A stretch of 61,945 bases of DNA from CAZKRU01 sp964555235 (GCA_964555235.1 CAZKRU010000014.1:1-61945), one strand, 5' to 3'. Shown: positions 26,049-34,640, counted from the stretch's first letter. Made by a program: numbers and translations. Notes: generated from the sequence alone by a model not told the origin.

Positions 26049-27626
26049 TTATTGGGCCTTCAGCAGGAGGAACGTGCTCGACTTCCCTCGACGCACAAAA
26101 AGCAAAACATCTTCGTTCGGCTTGATTTTTCGAATCATTCCCATGAACGATTTGACATCGTGAACCGCTTGAGGCGCGGACTCTCCTTTCGGCTGAATCT
26201 CCTGAATCACCATTCCGGGTTGGACTCCGGAGGCCTCTGCGGCCGATCCTTCTTCCACACCGATGACAAGAACTCCCGAGGCATCCGGAGCAATTCCCCC
26301 GCGTTCACGTGTATTCGGTTCAAGATTCTGAACCCGAATCCCCTTGAAGACGTTGTTCACTTTCGCCTCATCCGAAGTCGGCAGCTCACCCGGTTCATCG
26401 CTCTCAGGGGTTGCTGCACCAAAATTGGTCGGCTGTTCTCCCACGACAAGCTTCAAGGTCTTTTCCGATTTCCGTCGCATCACCACCAGTTTGACCTCTT
26501 TTCCGGGAGCAATCCGGGAAACATTCAAACGCAACTGCGCCGGGTCTTTGACCTTCACCCCATCGATTTCAATAATCAAATCTCCACGTTGCACATCCGC
26601 TTTGGCCGCAGGGGAGTTAGGCGTTACTTCCGTTACCAGGGCTCCTTCATCCATCGGGAGGTCGTAAAACCGTGCCATTTCAGCAGTGACTGGCTGAATC
26701 GCCACCCCCAAGTAACCGCGAACCACCTTCCCCGTCTTGACGAGTCCTTCCAACGCGAAACGGGCCAGACTGCTCGGAATCGCAAAACCGATCCCGTTAA
26801 ATCCACCCCCTGCCGAAAGAATCGCGGCATTGATTCCAACGAGTTCCCCACGGATGTTGACGAGTGCTCCACCGGAATTTCCTGGATTAATCGCCGCATC
26901 GGTCTGAATGAAATCCTCGTACAAATTTGGTCCGGAAAACCCGAGATTATTGCGGCTCTTCGCGCTGACGATTCCCGCGCTTACCGATTCCGCGAGCCCA
27001 AAGGGATTTCCAATCGCCAACACCTGCTCACCCACTTTTAACTGATCCGAATCCCCCCAAGCGAGCGCTTGAAGTTTATCTACCTCAATCCGTAACACCG
27101 CAATATCCGTCATCGCATCGGCCCCAACCACCTTGGCCGTAAATTCCCGATGATCGTAGAGACGCACCTTGATGGTGTCGGCTCCTTTAATCACATGAGC
27201 ATTGGTAATGATATGCCCTTCCTTGCTCACAATGACTCCGGAACCGAGCGAATTCGCCTCCTGACGACGCGGTCCCTGGGGCCCTTGGGGTCCTTGAGGC
27301 CCCTGTTGCGGAGGGATTTGACGGAAGAACGGAAACTGATCAAAAGGTGAAACCATTTGCTGACGATCAATTTTTTTGGTCGTCGAGATATTCACGACGC
27401 TGGGGAGGACTACAGTGGAAATTCGGGTGTACTCGCGATTCAACATCTCCAAAATAGGAACATCCCCAATCGCAATCGCCGACTTCTGCTCCGGAGTATA
27501 CGTCACCGGAACCTCGGCCGGAGTGCTTTTTCGAAGACCCAACGTATGAGGCCCCTTAAAAGCCATCCAGTAGAGTGTATAGACAATGAGAACCAACAGA
27601 AAACTGACCGAGAGAAAACGCTTCAT
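26049..27626 (-). CDS. HtrA/DegP family serine protease with two PDZ domains
   Basis: Periplasmic quality-control protease anchored or exported by an N-terminal helix. The ATG at 27626 (MKRFLSVSFLLVLIVY) gives 525 residues; no Shine-Dalgarno is visible, and longer starts add a non-homologous leader through a repeat. Catalytic triad: His in TNAHVI, Asp in MTDIAVL, Ser in GNSGGAL. PDZ1 follows GYLGVAIQPV, and PDZ2 is near the C-terminus (GVLVIGVEEGSAAEASGVQPG). A Gln-Gly-Pro repeat (QQGPQGPQGPQGP) sits before the protease domain, as in the flexible loop of DegQ/DegP. It stands alone. Confidence 0.93.
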   Translation of the reverse strand: MKRFLSVSFLLVLIVYTLYWMAFKGPHTLGLRKSTPAEVPVTYTPEQKSAIAIGDVPILEMLNREYTRISTVVLPSVVNISTTKKIDRQQMVSPFDQFPFFRQIPPQQGPQGPQGPQGPRRQEANSLGSGVIVSKEGHIITNAHVIKGADTIKVRLYDHREFTAKVVGADAMTDIAVLRIEVDKLQALAWGDSDQLKVGEQVLAIGNPFGLAESVSAGIVSAKSRNNLGFSGPNLYEDFIQTDAAINPGNSGGALVNIRGELVGINAAILSAGGGFNGIGFAIPSSLARFALEGLVKTGKVVRGYLGVAIQPVTAEMARFYDLPMDEGALVTEVTPNSPAAKADVQRGDLIIEIDGVKVKDPAQLRLNVSRIAPGKEVKLVVMRRKSEKTLKLVVGEQPTNFGAATPESDEPGELPTSDEAKVNNVFKGIRVQNLEPNTRERGGIAPDASGVLVIGVEEGSAAEASGVQPGMVIQEIQPKGESAPQAVHDVKSFMGMIRKIKPNEDVLLFVRRGKSSTFLLLKAQ

Positions 27627-27984
27627 AAGGAAGGAAGATTGCAACGGATTTTTCGAAAGGCAATCGCAAATCAATTCCGTGAATTTAACCACGGAAAAGA
27701 CGGAATACACGGAAGCCGGATTCTGTTGATATTTGAATAAGGGGGGGCTCTGAGGAAAGCAGGAATTCAGGAATTCAATTCTCGGTGATTGACAAAATTC
27801 GCGACCACAATTCGTGCACTCCTCATTTCCTGCTTTCTTCAGAAAAATCCGTTGTGAGAGAATCATTTTTGTTTTCCGTGTATTCCGTAAATTCCGTGGT
27901 TAAACATCCACAACCTTAGATCTGCCTGGGGCTCCCATTGTATTTTCTTCATTCTGAGCTACCTTTACTCGAAAGGCGTATTCG
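27627..27984. other. 358-base intergenic region filled by nested inverted repeats
   Basis: No gene. It is the divergent region between htrA and the DUF6421-like gene and must hold both promoters. Most of it is taken up by the nested repeats at 27684-27904. Confidence 0.6.
27684..27904. repeat. Nested inverted repeats with 9-nt period (copy B)
   Basis: Outer arms 27684-27714 and 27874-27904 match at 28 of 31 positions. Each arm is three 9-mers, e.g. ACCACGGAA, AAGACGGAA, TACACGGAA. Inner arms 27750-27765 and 27827-27842 match at 15 of 16 and also show an 8-9 nt rhythm (GAGGAAAGC, AGGAATTC, AGGAATTC). A sequence like the inner right arm recurs at 43143-43174. Confidence 0.8.
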
Positions 27985-30093
27985 ATGAATCCCTTTGATC
28001 CAGCGCCTCATCGGCTTCCCGGCCCTCGAAGCGTTCGTCTCCTCTTTGATGAGGCTCATCAAGAGAGTTGGACCGTTTCGCGGGAGCGAGCCCGTGAGAT
28101 CAATCCTGCAGATGCGATCAACTCCTCCTATGCCTTTGCCGCCGAAACCCTTGCTTCACGGGAGTACCAACTCTTTCGAAATCTCGACTCTCCCCTCACC
28201 TCAACTTATTTGAATCGAACGGATCTCTTGATCCTACTGCATCCGTGCAACCCGGCCTGGGAAAAAACGACCGGAGTCGGCTCTCCTCATTTTTCAAATG
28301 AAGAAATTCAAGCGATTCAATCCTTTGTCCGTCGAGGCGGATCTCTTTTGCTCATCACTGAATACGAGCACGAGAAATATGGCGATAATCTGAATGAACT
28401 CCTCTTCCCCTTTCATCTTCAGATTGAAAACACGACGGTCTTGGATCGGGAACATCGAATCCACTCCAATCATGCTTGGATCCTCGGAGAATTTTCAAAG
28501 TCTCCTGAGGGAGTCGCGCTGGGACATGGAGTCACCGAAGTCGCCTTTTATCAAGCTGGAACCTGTCAGGTTTCTGAAGCATCACAGGCGGTTGTCCAAA
28601 GCCACTCCTCGGCCGTCCCCCCCCAAGCAGCGCTGCTTGCCGTCGCGTATGCGGAGAAAGGACGCGTCGCAGTCGTTACGGACTCACGCCTTTTTGGGGA
28701 CGAATTTTTCAACGAACTCGATCATCGCGCCCTCTGGTTAAATCTCATCGCCTGGCTCTCCGTTCCTACGCTTCAACACTATCAGGAGCCCCTTCCGGAT
28801 CACTCCACCCAAACCGTTCCGGCCTGGCTCGAGCTAAAAAAGACCGTTAATGCCTTTCGATCGCTTCAGAAATCGGATGGCTCGGTTGAATCGACCGATC
28901 AGGCCGAAGCCTCCGCCCTCCTCGATTTGATCCTCAAAAGCTGGAACGCCCTTCTTCCCCGTTTTCCCCACGAAGCCGCGTATGGGGCCGCACTCGTAAA
29001 TGATTTTGAGACATGGCGGAGTCACGGATTCCCCAAGCCCGATTTTCATTCGTCGTTGCAATCCTTTCGACCGGATCTCCATCGCATAGATCAAATGGAG
29101 CATCTCTCTCTTTTTCCAATGTACACGCCGAATGGATCTTCGGAGATCCGGCTCGAGGCGATTCTCTTTCGCACCCCGTGGCCCGATTGGCTCGCCCTGA
29201 TGGAGAAAACTCGCTTCCCGAATCCAAAATTTGTTCCCGGGGAACTCATCGATTACACGGACGGTTATGCAAGCGAGTGCGCGGTTCTTTTCCCTGAAAC
29301 CGTTTCGATCTCTGGGAGGCCGCAGAACTCATTTGGAACGATCTTCTGTGATCGCGAAGCCTCTCGACTTCTCCGTTATGCCAACGCAGCCGTGGAAGCG
29401 ACCTCGCTCTCACTCTTTCCTCGATTGGAAGGATTCCTCCACTCACCCACCCTCGCCCATCATGCCGTCGTCCTCTGGGATCTGATTCATGACCAGGCGC
29501 ATAGCCTCGGGGAACTTCCCTTTGATCCGTTTATGATCCGACAACGGGCCCCGTACTGGATGTACTCGCTGGAAGAACTTCGTGTCGACCTCCGGGCCTT
29601 CGGAGAAGCCCATCGACTGGCGCAGAGCGATTTTCCTTTTGCTGAATATGTCACTCACGCGATTTTACTCGATCGCCTCTTCCGCTTTCCAATTGTCGGA
29701 ACCCGCGTTCGGAATTATGACGGCCTCGGAGGACAACTCCTCTTCGCCTTTCTCCATCAACATGAAGTTTTGCAATGGTGCGATAACCGACTCACCATCG
29801 ACTGGGTCGCACTCCCCTCTGCCATTGCCCAATTAAGGGATGAAATCACCGGACTCTATCGACGAGGAGCCGATTCTTCCAAAATGGCCTTCTGGCTCGA
29901 AGCGCACGATCTGATCAGTCGCTCCGTTCATCCCAACGTCGCCTCAAAATGGAAAAAAGAGACCCGAGCCATCGAGAATGAAACGGATACCGCCCACTGG
30001 CTCAGCCTCATTCAAGAAGACGAATTCCCCCTCGGCCAATTCCATCTCCTCCTCCAAAAAAAGATCCTTCCTTTGGTAGGGCGGGTTCGATGA
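27985..30093 (+). CDS. DUF6421-like protein with N-terminal GldG/IFT52-like domain
   Basis: 702 residues, no signal peptide or membrane helix. The C-terminal two thirds (about 290-700) contain LWDLIHDQAHSLGELPFDPFMIRQRAP-type sequence near 497-521 and NYDGLGGQLLFAFLH near 570-585, which I associate with DUF6421, a family of unknown function. HDQAH could be a metal site. The first 265 residues look like a GATase/GldG/IFT52-type Rossmann domain (DLLILLHPCNP, IQSFVRRGGSLLLITEYEH, GRVAVVTDSRLFGDEFF). AAAGG lies eight bases before the ATG. It is a single gene between repeat regions. The family assignment is from memory and function unknown. Confidence 0.65.
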   Translation: MNPFDPAPHRLPGPRSVRLLFDEAHQESWTVSRERAREINPADAINSSYAFAAETLASREYQLFRNLDSPLTSTYLNRTDLLILLHPCNPAWEKTTGVGSPHFSNEEIQAIQSFVRRGGSLLLITEYEHEKYGDNLNELLFPFHLQIENTTVLDREHRIHSNHAWILGEFSKSPEGVALGHGVTEVAFYQAGTCQVSEASQAVVQSHSSAVPPQAALLAVAYAEKGRVAVVTDSRLFGDEFFNELDHRALWLNLIAWLSVPTLQHYQEPLPDHSTQTVPAWLELKKTVNAFRSLQKSDGSVESTDQAEASALLDLILKSWNALLPRFPHEAAYGAALVNDFETWRSHGFPKPDFHSSLQSFRPDLHRIDQMEHLSLFPMYTPNGSSEIRLEAILFRTPWPDWLALMEKTRFPNPKFVPGELIDYTDGYASECAVLFPETVSISGRPQNSFGTIFCDREASRLLRYANAAVEATSLSLFPRLEGFLHSPTLAHHAVVLWDLIHDQAHSLGELPFDPFMIRQRAPYWMYSLEELRVDLRAFGEAHRLAQSDFPFAEYVTHAILLDRLFRFPIVGTRVRNYDGLGGQLLFAFLHQHEVLQWCDNRLTIDWVALPSAIAQLRDEITGLYRRGADSSKMAFWLEAHDLISRSVHPNVASKWKKETRAIENETDTAHWLSLIQEDEFPLGQFHLLLQKKILPLVGRVR

Positions 30094-30100
30094 ACCCGCC
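30080..30100. other. 9-bp perfect hairpin spanning the stop codon
   Basis: GGCGGGTTC-GAT-GAACCCGCC overlaps the stop codon of the 702-residue protein. No T-run follows, so it resembles a REP-type palindrome more than a terminator. A related start (GGTAGGGCG) opens the hairpin cluster at 42431. Confidence 0.6.
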
Positions 30101-30522
30101 GAGCAATGATTCTCGTACAGAGGCGCAGTGTCGCTGAGTTTTTCAAGACAAAGAAAATCACTGCGCCTCCTAAGGAACCTCCAGTTTCACACGGAGATCA
30201 CAGGGTTCACGGAGACAAATCAAATTTCAACCTCCGTGAGCACTGAGTCCTCCGTGTGAAATCCTCATGCGGAGAGTTCTCTGAACGATTGCCCCATAAC
30301 CCCATGGGCTTGGGCTCTGCGCGAAACAACTCCCATGGTCCCCTCAGTGGCTCAAAACGGACTCTTCTCAGTGGGAATCCTAGATAAACCTTGAAGCGTT
30401 CGGTTTTCCATGACAATTTCAACATCGTATGAGGGTAAAAGTTTCGAATTTAATGGGAACAACCTGGTTCGAAGAATTTCGGACCCGCCCGGTCGGTTGA
30501 ATAACTGTTCGGTGAATCAATA
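30094..30522. other. 429-base region without a gene, rich in palindromes
   Basis: No gene seen. It contains an 11-bp inverted repeat GAGGCGCAGTG/CACTGCGCCTC (about 30120-30172), the periodic inverted repeat at 30185-30261, and about 260 bases of plain sequence before the small lipoprotein gene. Confidence 0.6.
30185..30261. repeat. Inverted repeat with 9-nt internal period (copy C)
   Basis: Arms 30185-30214 and 30232-30261 pair at 25 of 30 positions over a 17-base spacer. Each arm contains three 9-mers (CACACGGAG, ATCACAGGG, TTCACGGAG). The outer units pair perfectly while the middle unit has drifted. Confidence 0.75.
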
Positions 30523-30891
30523 ATGAGACAGTTTCTCCAAACAATGCTCGCTTGTCTGATCCTCTGCTCCTGTTCCCGAGAGTATGTTGATCATGCTACC
30601 AGCATATCTCCGGATGGCAGACACATCATTGACATCACACGCGAAATCCAAGCAGCGAACGATCCGGACGTGTTTTGGCAGCACATATCAATCCGTCCAG
30701 CAACAAACCGAAAGGCAGTCACTCCAGGTAACGTCGCGATTTATTCTTGTCATTCAAAGCCAGTGGTAACGTGGAAGAGCAGCTCCGAAGTACAACTCTC
30801 CATTAACAAATCCGATGCAGGGAACAGTTTTGATGAGCTTCCGAAATCAAAAATAATCAACAGTGTTTCAATCGTGTTTGTGTTCCAATGA
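30523..30891 (+). CDS. Small putative lipoprotein, possible gene-cassette ORF
   Basis: 122 residues, not recognised. The N-terminus is a lipoprotein-like signal (MLACLILCSCS, Cys17). The mature part opens with SPDGRHIIDITREI, a pattern common in small secreted beta-strand proteins, and contains WKSSSEVQLSI. Codon use looks less ordered than in neighbours. The stop codon is followed after four bases by an attC-like site and then another small ORF, the layout of an integron cassette. No Shine-Dalgarno is visible. Confidence 0.5.
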   Translation: MRQFLQTMLACLILCSCSREYVDHATSISPDGRHIIDITREIQAANDPDVFWQHISIRPATNRKAVTPGNVAIYSCHSKPVVTWKSSSEVQLSINKSDAGNSFDELPKSKIINSVSIVFVFQ

Positions 30892-30895
30892 AAAC

Positions 30896-30961
30896 ACCGA
30901 ACCAAGCACTTCAGCAAATCTCGACGGAGGACCGTCGAGATCGCTGAGTTCGTCGTTAGGC
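30896..30961 (+). other. attC-like recombination site (candidate)
   Basis: 66 bases, from an R''-like ACCGAAC (one mismatch to RYYYAAC) to a perfect R' core GTTAGGC (GTTRRRY). In between are a 10-bp perfect hairpin ATCTCGACGG-AGGA-CCGTCGAGAT and flanking pairs TTCAG/CTGAG. Length, end motifs and position (just after one stop codon and four bases before the next ATG) fit an integron attC. No integrase is in the window. Confidence 0.5.
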
Positions 30962-30965
30962 CACT

Positions 30966-31169
30966 ATGACCACAAGGGCACGCATCGTCACTGTTTGTTT
31001 TCTCATACTCACGGCGCTGTTGCTTCTCGGCTTCTGGGTCGGTGCGTTTGAGGCGTTCGGCGGTTACGTGACACGGAGGCAGGCATTTGGACAGACTTTT
31101 TACGTGGGCACAACAGACGCAGGAGACTTTGTGCACACGCTTTTCTTGGCTCTCAACAACCGGCTATGA
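30966..31169 (+). CDS. Small one-helix membrane protein, possible cassette ORF
   Basis: 67 residues with one clear membrane helix (IVTVCFLILTALLLLGFWVGAF, about 7-28) and a short tail, FYVGTTDAGDFVHTLFLALNN. Not recognised. It begins four bases after the attC-like core and runs toward the 3' end of the M48 gene on the other strand. It may be a truncated cassette gene; coding status is uncertain. Confidence 0.4.
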   Translation: MTTRARIVTVCFLILTALLLLGFWVGAFEAFGGYVTRRQAFGQTFYVGTTDAGDFVHTLFLALNNRL

Positions 31170-31241
31170 CCACGCGGCCTATGTGCTGCAGCTAACCGCC
31201 CTTCCCCATTGCGGCCGAGCGACTCTGGCTTTATTGCATCC

Positions 31242-32027
31242 TCATCGCGTCGGTGCGGCATCATACGTCCGGATGGCCGCAGGCATCGCTGCTTCCAGGC
31301 GTTGAATCCGATTTTCATCACTCGGGTGAGTGCTTAAAAACTGCGGCGGCTTGCCACCGGAAGAGGTCGCCTCCATTTTTTTCCAGAATTTGACCGCCTC
31401 CCGGGGATCGTATCCGGCTCGGGCCATATAGCGGAGTCCAATTTCATCGGCTTGATATTCATGGTCCCGGCTGAAGGGAAGAACGAGAAAGACTTCGGAA
31501 CCGACCCCAACCGCGGTCATCCAGAGTTGTTGCGCCCGGTAATTATCATTTTGCAGTGCCACTCCGATCGCCGTGGTTCCAAGCATCAACGGAATCTGCA
31601 TGGCCATTCGTTGTCCTCCGTGCCGCATCGTCACGTGAGCGAGTTCATGGCCGATCACTGCGGCCAGTTGCGCATCATTTTCCACCAATTTCAACATTCC
31701 CGTATGGACTCCGATTTTACCTCCGGGAAGGGCAAAGGCGTTCGGAGTTTCATCTTCGAAAACTTCGATCTCCCACTTCATCGGAGGCATCGCCACATAG
31801 GGAATGATCCGATCCGCCACGGCACGGACTCGCTTTTGACCTGCGGGATCCTTGGACGTTTTCCGTTCTTTTTTTACCTCCGCAAAGGCTTGAGCGCCCA
31901 TCGATGCCTCTTGGGCAGGACTCGTCATGATAAAGGCGGACTCCCCCGTTTCAGGCAACGTCACGCAGGCAACGAGAAGCCCCAGAGCGAGACCGACGAG
32001 CAGTTGCAGTTTGGAGAAAGATTTCAT
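31242..32027 (-). CDS. M48 family metallopeptidase, lipoprotein
   Basis: Zinc protease of the M48 family, exported as a lipoprotein (lipobox LVAC, Cys21), similar in design to periplasmic LoiP/BepA-type proteases in envelope quality control. 261 residues. The zinc motif HELAH is in VIGHELAHVTMRHG, and the third ligand is the Glu of HEYQADEIGLRYM. NAFALPGGKIGVHTGML and FLSTHPSDENRIQRL are family landmarks. No TPR extension follows, so it is the short form. It stands alone ahead of the response regulator. Confidence 0.93.
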   Translation of the reverse strand: MKSFSKLQLLVGLALGLLVACVTLPETGESAFIMTSPAQEASMGAQAFAEVKKERKTSKDPAGQKRVRAVADRIIPYVAMPPMKWEIEVFEDETPNAFALPGGKIGVHTGMLKLVENDAQLAAVIGHELAHVTMRHGGQRMAMQIPLMLGTTAIGVALQNDNYRAQQLWMTAVGVGSEVFLVLPFSRDHEYQADEIGLRYMARAGYDPREAVKFWKKMEATSSGGKPPQFLSTHPSDENRIQRLEAAMPAAIRTYDAAPTR

Positions 32028-32065
32028 GAGATTTTCAAAACCGAAAAGCTCATCGCCTCGCGAAA

Positions 32066-32716
32066 TTAGACGGCGATCAACCCAATCTTAATCGCGTAGC
32101 GCGTTAAGCTCGCAATGTCATGAATACTGAGTTTCTTCATCATATTGCTGCGATGATTATCCACAGTCTTGATGCTCAAATTTAAAATCGCCGCGATCTC
32201 TTTGGTGCTGTGACCTTCCGCCACCAATTGAAGAATTTCACGCTCTCTCGGAGTTAAAGACTCTTCATCCCCCTTCGGATTTGCCACAGCATTCCGAAGC
32301 AAAACCGCCACCGAGGGACCGAAAAAGCTTCCGCCACTGGAAACTTGTGCAATCGACTGGCGCAACAAATCAATCGGTGCCGTCTTTTCAATAAATCCGT
32401 GCGCTCCTGCTTTGAGTACATTTCGAACGACTTCCTCGGAGGGATGCCCTGAGATGACCAAGACTCGAACCCCGGGATGCTCTTTGATGAGCTGACGCAA
32501 AACATCGATTCCGTTGAGGCCGGGGAGCATCAGATCTAAAATGACAAACTCTGGCTTTTTATCCAGACAGAGCGCGAGCGCCTGACGCCCCTCTCCTGCC
32601 GTTCCGATGATTTCGTAGCGGCTATCTTGGGAAAGTAATTTCTCAAGAAGCTCACGAAACATCGTCTGATCGTCAATAATGATAACTCGAACTTTGGGAG
32701 AAGTGGTAGCGCTCAT
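32066..32716 (-). CDS. NarL/FixJ-type response regulator
   Basis: Two-component transcription factor: receiver domain (about 8-125) with phospho-acceptor Asp in FVILDLMLPGLNG, acidic pair in IIIDDQ, and Lys in FIEKTAP; LuxR-type HTH (about 145-210) with LTPREREILQLVAEGHSTKEIA and KTVDNHRSNMMKKL. I use ATG 32716 (216 residues); a TTG 21 bases upstream is the longer option. No histidine kinase gene is adjacent, so its input is unknown. A receiver-kinase fusion lies two genes upstream. Confidence 0.93.
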   Translation of the reverse strand: MSATTSPKVRVIIIDDQTMFRELLEKLLSQDSRYEIIGTAGEGRQALALCLDKKPEFVILDLMLPGLNGIDVLRQLIKEHPGVRVLVISGHPSEEVVRNVLKAGAHGFIEKTAPIDLLRQSIAQVSSGGSFFGPSVAVLLRNAVANPKGDEESLTPREREILQLVAEGHSTKEIAAILNLSIKTVDNHRSNMMKKLSIHDIASLTRYAIKIGLIAV

Positions 32717-32776
32717 AGGTATTTTCAGCGCTAACAATGCCCTTAATTCTGGCAGTTGTAAACCCTAGACTTTAGG

Positions 32777-33100
32777 TCAAAAAACCCCAGTCAATCTGAG
32801 TACTCCTCCTGCGACACCAATGCCACCAAGAACAATCATCGGGATGGCAGGCATCGGTTTCCGAGTCTTGAGATAAGCTCCCAAAAATCGACCAAAGAGC
32901 AAAAGACTCACTCCCAGACCGAGCCCATGACCTCCCGTCGGATTCGATTCACTCCAAAAAAATGCGACCAAGAGCAATCCCCCTGATATTCCACCGGCAA
33001 TGAGCGACGCTTTTGATTGCGCACGCACAAAACCGATCACTCCGCCGAGAATGGTTAACACTCCGAAGACCGCCCAATATCCGTGAATCATCTTTTCCAT
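32777..33100 (-). CDS. TMEM14 family small membrane protein
   Basis: 107 residues with four hydrophobic helices rich in Gly (VFGVLTILGGVIGFVRAQSKASLIAGGISGGLLL, then LLLFGRFLGAYLKTRKPMPAIPMIVLGG), the pattern of the TMEM14/UPF0136 family, whose bacterial function is not established. It starts 7 bases after the stop of the receiver-kinase gene on the same strand, so the two are likely co-transcribed. Confidence 0.85.
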   Translation of the reverse strand: MEKMIHGYWAVFGVLTILGGVIGFVRAQSKASLIAGGISGGLLLVAFFWSESNPTGGHGLGLGVSLLLFGRFLGAYLKTRKPMPAIPMIVLGGIGVAGGVLRLTGVF

Positions 33101-33107
33101 GGTTTCC

Positions 33108-34328
33108 TTAAGTCAATTTTAAATACGCGTGCAAGGCCGCTTCCGCTGTTGAAGGCCTCTCTTTTGACGATTTTTCCATCAGCTTCAAGACCCATTTTGC
33201 GAGAGCCGGCGAGACTTCCGGTCGAAATTTCTCAATCGGCTCGGGAATTTGAGTCAAGTGCGCCTGCAGGATCTCGTTCGGATCTTCCCCTTGAAACGCA
33301 TGACGCCCAGTCAACGCTTCATAATAAATGTGCCCCAACGCGTAAAGATCCGTTCGCCGATCGACCGACTCGCCCTTTAATCGCTCCGGCGAGAGATAAG
33401 GCATGGAACCAAAAATCGAATGACTCGCCAGACTCGGTTTCTTAATGCTTTTGCGAGCGCGCGCCAAGCCAAAGTCCAAGACTTTTAAATTCATCTCTAC
33501 CCCGGTTGCTCCGACAAAACCGAACATCATATTCGACGGCTTTAAATCGAGATGCAATATTCCCAACGAATGCGCTGCTCCAATTCCTTTGAGCGATTGC
33601 ACGACCAGGAGTGAAAAAAGCTCCATCGAGATCGGACCTCCGCTCAACATGCTTTGCAGACTCTCCCCCTCGACTACTTCCATCACAATAAAAGCCCCTT
33701 CCTCGTTTTCGCCACAGTCAAAGACCGTCACCAAATTGGGATGATGGAACCGGGCGAGCAACCGGGCTTCGTTGAGTGCCGCTTGAGCATCGGAGCCTTC
33801 CATATCGACATCGGCCTTGAGAAACTTAATGGCCACTTCTCGCTCCAAACGGCGATCCATCCCGCGATACACTTTTCCCAATCCTCCGGATCCAATCGCC
33901 TCCAAGGCAATATAACGCTCACGATCATTCTGCAAGGTTTTGAGTAATTTTTCCAACCGCTGCAGTGCGCGAACCCCCGCCTTCAGTCCGGCATCCAGAG
34001 CGCTCCAATCCAACTTCCCGATGAGACAGGCATCCGCTCCCTGATTAAGTGTCACGGTACGCTCGTCTTCCGTTTGCTCCTCAGCAATTACCACCAAATA
34101 ACTTCGCCATCGCTGCTCCGTGCGACTCGTCTGATGACAGACTTGCGCACCATTCAGCCCGGGAAGATTCCAATCCAAAATCACCAATTGACTCGTGCGG
34201 TTTTTCTCAACCGCCTCAATGGTACGGTACGCATCATCAACCTCGACCACCTCATAGCCGGATTCGCGAAGCCAAAGCACCAAAGGCGCCCGCCGTAACT
34301 CCGCTTCCATGGCGACAATCACTTTCAT
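33108..34328 (-). CDS. Receiver domain fused to a Ser/Thr protein kinase
   Basis: 406 residues. The receiver-like domain (1-115) has the phospho-acceptor candidate D52 in LVILDWNLPGLNG, but the usual acidic pair on strand 1 is replaced by AMEAE, so phosphorylation is uncertain. The Hanks-type kinase (about 140-400) has GSGGLGKVYRG, the ATP Lys in EVAIKFLK, HLDLKPSN (catalytic loop, Leu in place of the usual Arg) and DFGLA. SMPYLSPERL and TDLYALGHIYYEALTG follow. No membrane helix, so a cytosolic kinase. The fusion suggests phosphorelay or conformational control of the kinase. Confidence 0.9.
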   Translation of the reverse strand: MKVIVAMEAELRRAPLVLWLRESGYEVVEVDDAYRTIEAVEKNRTSQLVILDWNLPGLNGAQVCHQTSRTEQRWRSYLVVIAEEQTEDERTVTLNQGADACLIGKLDWSALDAGLKAGVRALQRLEKLLKTLQNDRERYIALEAIGSGGLGKVYRGMDRRLEREVAIKFLKADVDMEGSDAQAALNEARLLARFHHPNLVTVFDCGENEEGAFIVMEVVEGESLQSMLSGGPISMELFSLLVVQSLKGIGAAHSLGILHLDLKPSNMMFGFVGATGVEMNLKVLDFGLARARKSIKKPSLASHSIFGSMPYLSPERLKGESVDRRTDLYALGHIYYEALTGRHAFQGEDPNEILQAHLTQIPEPIEKFRPEVSPALAKWVLKLMEKSSKERPSTAEAALHAYLKLT

Positions 34329-34640
34329 TACCGTCGCAGCTTGCCCGACATCATTCTGTCGTCAAGCAGCGCATCTTGAGCCCGGACCTGTCTGTCCAAA
34401 ATAAAACCCGATTTCCGAGGTGAAACCGGTTTAACCGCAAAGTCTCGACGGCCTCAAAGGGGTTGATGGCTTGGATTTGGAAACAAAATCCCCTCTTTGA
34501 GCTTTTGCGCCACGCCCACATCGCGTTGCGGGCAGCCCCGTCGTGGTGGAAACTTCAAGAAAGTCAAAAATATTGATAGGAATTCGAAAGAGATAATGTA
34601 GGGTATTTTCACTAGAAATGCTTCATTTTGGAGCAATACC
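34329..34640. other. 312-base divergent promoter region
   Basis: No gene seen between the receiver-kinase (minus) and DUF1501 (plus) genes. TTGATA (about 34573) followed by TAATGT some 15 bases on is a weak sigma70-like candidate for the DUF1501 gene; nothing stronger stands out. Confidence 0.4.

Noticed and set aside
26025..27041. Plus-strand frame of 338 codons opposite the HtrA gene
   Set aside because: Antisense shadow covering the protease and PDZ domains; no protein-like pattern.
27627..27866. 80-residue N-terminal extension of the HtrA protease
   Set aside because: It reads through the nested inverted repeat; the signal helix starts at ATG 27626.
30080..30100. Rho-independent terminator after the 702-residue protein
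   Set aside because: The stem is perfect but no T-run follows on either strand.
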